A DNA stretch of 14,249 nucleotides from an uncultured Candidatus Saccharibacteria bacterium (lineage in GTDB: Bacteria > Patescibacteriota > Saccharimonadia > Saccharimonadales > Saccharimonadaceae): the NCBI GenBank assembly GCA_916049555.1, contig CAJZIB010000015.1, forward strand, positions 1 to 14,249, in the 5' to 3' direction. The notes below the pieces were generated by a model. That model searched no databases and had not been told where the DNA came from. It saw nothing but the letters and a program-made list of their open reading frames with translations. The position numbers were made by a program, and so were the translations under genes. The first letter of the stretch is position 1. Each line of letters opens with the position of its first letter. This document shows positions 12,820 to 14,249 of the stretch, piece after piece.

Positions 12820-14249
12820 CTATTCGTAGTAAATTTCGGTATCGTCCTGGAATGGGTCGGGGTTATCTTCAAATGGGTCAACATCGTCATATTCAATGTC
12901 ATCATTGAAGGGATCAAAACTACGACTATAGTTTCGAGATTGGGAGTTGAAACCAAAATTATTAATAGAACTATTATTCAGATTGGTGGAACCATAGGGG
13001 TCATAGCCGAGTTCCATGAGAAAACGAGATGGCATATTGTAGCTTCTTTGACCGTTTGAAAAACGTGAGCCGGCATAGGTGAGAATGAGGAGTTTTCTAG
13101 CCCTGGTCATACCAACATAGGCGAGACGGCGCTCCTCCTCGATTGAATCTTCGTCATCGGAGCGAGAACTTGGAAAGAGACCTTCTTCAAGTCCCACGAG
13201 GAAAACAGCTGGAAACTCTAGACCTTTAGCGGCGTGGATGGTCATGAGGGTAACGAAATTGGTTGAGGTTTGTTCATCAGCAGAAGACATTAGGGTAGCC
13301 TCGGCAAGAAAATCATCAAGAGATTCGAACTCGGCAGCATTACCGATCATGGTATTCAGGTTTTCCGCTCGCTCATCACCACTAGGGGTGCCGTCCTGAA
13401 CCAACTCAGCTAGGCCAAAATAATGAATTACCTTTTCGATAATTTCAGCAGGTTTTAAAGACATATCGAGGTCACGCAAGAAATTCTGTAATCTCGCAAA
13501 ATTATTCTTGGCCTTGCCAGAAAGTGCGTCGAGTAGTCCAGCATCCAGGAGTGCGTTCTGTCTTCCCTGTGACGTAGCGTCATAATTTTCAGATTGATTA
13601 AGGAAGGTGTGAACCTTTTCGAGGCTGGCCGGGCCAATACCAGAAAGTACGTTGCGACAAATACGATCCAGGCTGATGCGGTCATGAAAATTAACAATTA
13701 ATTTGAGGATGGCGAGGACGTCCTTGACTTCTTTGCGATCATAGAAACGCACGCCGCCGATGATTTTATAGGGAATCTGGTGTGAAATGAATGCTTTTTC
13801 AATAGCGTATGACTGTGCGTTAGTACGATAGAGGACAGCAAAATCTGAGTAGCTCGTAAAATCCTTAACCAGCTCACCGTTTTGTATGACGGCCTTTGAG
13901 TTGGCTAGGAGATTGATGATTTTCATAGCGACAAAACTGGCCTCGGCGGTTTCATCCATTAACGACTGGATTTCGATTGGCTCACCTTCGCCAGAGGTGG
14001 TGAATAATTCCTTATCGGTACGAGTTTTGTTTTGATTAATGATTTTTTGACTGGCGGTCAGGATGTTACCAGTACTTCGATAATTCTGCTCCAGCTTAAT
14101 GGTTTTGGCGCCTGGAAAATCGCGTTCAAAGTTTAAAATATTCGTAAAATCGGCACCACGCCATGAATAGATCGACTGCCAGTCGTCACCAACCACACAG
14201 ATATTGCGGTCTTGATTGACTAGAGCCTTAACTAGGCGATACTGGATAT
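12820..14249 (-). CDS. uvrD: UvrD/PcrA-family DNA helicase, 5' end outside the window
   Basis: Superfamily 1A 3'-to-5' helicase acting in nucleotide excision repair, mismatch repair or clearing of replication obstacles. Only the C-terminal part (about 475 residues) is present; the frame continues unbroken to the right edge through QYRLVKALVNQDRNICVVGD, so the GTG at 14196 is not the true start. Motif III is VGDDWQSIYSWRGAD. LEQNYRST is motif IV, TIHAAKGLEFPAVFLVGLEEGLFPS is motif V, and EEERRLAYVGMTRARK is motif VI. The usual DDDQS/DDCQS here reads DDWQS. After the last motor motif and NMPSRFLMELG comes an Asn/Ser-rich linker and a strongly acidic tail with three DPF motifs, instead of the basic, Tudor-like RNA-polymerase-binding end of PcrA. 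The Walker A half lies beyond the window, so UvrD, PcrA and Rep cannot be separated. Confidence 0.93.
   Translation of the reverse strand, partial: IQYRLVKALVNQDRNICVVGDDWQSIYSWRGADFTNILNFERDFPGAKTIKLEQNYRSTGNILTASQKIINQNKTRTDKELFTTSGEGEPIEIQSLMDETAEASFVAMKIINLLANSKAVIQNGELVKDFTSYSDFAVLYRTNAQSYAIEKAFISHQIPYKIIGGVRFYDRKEVKDVLAILKLIVNFHDRISLDRICRNVLSGIGPASLEKVHTFLNQSENYDATSQGRQNALLDAGLLDALSGKAKNNFARLQNFLRDLDMSLKPAEIIEKVIHYFGLAELVQDGTPSGDERAENLNTMIGNAAEFESLDDFLAEATLMSSADEQTSTNFVTLMTIHAAKGLEFPAVFLVGLEEGLFPSSRSDDEDSIEEERRLAYVGMTRARKLLILTYAGSRFSNGQRSYNMPSRFLMELGYDPYGSTNLNNSSINNFGFNSQSRNYSRSFDPFNDDIEYDDVDPFEDNPDPFQDDTEIYYE

Noticed and set aside
1..14249. Alternative genetic code (UGA read as Gly or Trp)
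   Set aside because: All recognised proteins keep family-typical lengths under the standard bacterial code, and none contains internal TGA in frame.

Overview
The window looks like chromosomal DNA from a small-genome bacterium of the Patescibacteria (CPR), most plausibly Candidatus Saccharibacteria (TM7). This is inferred from protein style, not from a marker gene. Housekeeping enzymes are short (a methionyl-tRNA synthetase without its C-terminal tRNA-binding domain, a lean PheRS alpha subunit). They sit among single-pass membrane proteins with low-complexity tails and a DUF348/G5 cell-wall protein. No long reading frame reads through TGA, so the standard bacterial code fits and the UGA-glycine lineages (Absconditabacteria, Gracilibacteria) are unlikely. 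No rRNA, tRNA, CRISPR array, transposase or prophage gene was found, and no gene-free stretch exceeds 300 bases.

Left end (1-2400): sbcB (exonuclease I) reads rightward and converges at a hairpin terminator on a leftward membrane-protein gene of unknown function. That gene has its own near-perfect sigma-70 promoter, a palindrome at the transcript start and AGA-rich arginine codons, so it looks like an insertion into the local gene order. Middle-left (2363-6864): a leftward cluster of a tail-anchored small protein, pheS, pheT and a membrane-anchored FKBP-type prolyl isomerase, closed by a strong hairpin. pheS and pheT overlap by one base.

Middle (6865-8068): a rightward aquaporin-family gene, transcribed from a promoter set back-to-back with that of the small membrane protein. 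The channel has a long charged N-terminus with a CxxC-x4-C motif, an isoleucine where the second NPA box normally has arginine, and a C-terminal tail with 13 cysteines in 31 residues. A 26-bp perfect palindrome ends it and probably also metG, which converges from the other side. This gene is the most unusual object in the window.

Right (8091-14249): all leftward, in transcription order: the C-terminal part of a UvrD/PcrA-type helicase running off the window edge, a secreted DUF348-G5-lysozyme-like wall protein, ksgA/rsmA, a Thr/Ser/Pro-rich single-pass membrane protein, and metG. A DUF348-G5 wall protein beside ksgA and near metG recalls the metS-tatD-rpfB-ksgA (mycobacteria) and metS-yabD-yabE-rnmV-ksgA (Bacillus) neighbourhoods. 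Several genes here (sbcB, ksgA, the wall-protein gene) have a -10 box 6-7 bases before the ATG and no Shine-Dalgarno sequence, which predicts leaderless transcripts. Others have ordinary leaders with AAGGAGG-type sites.
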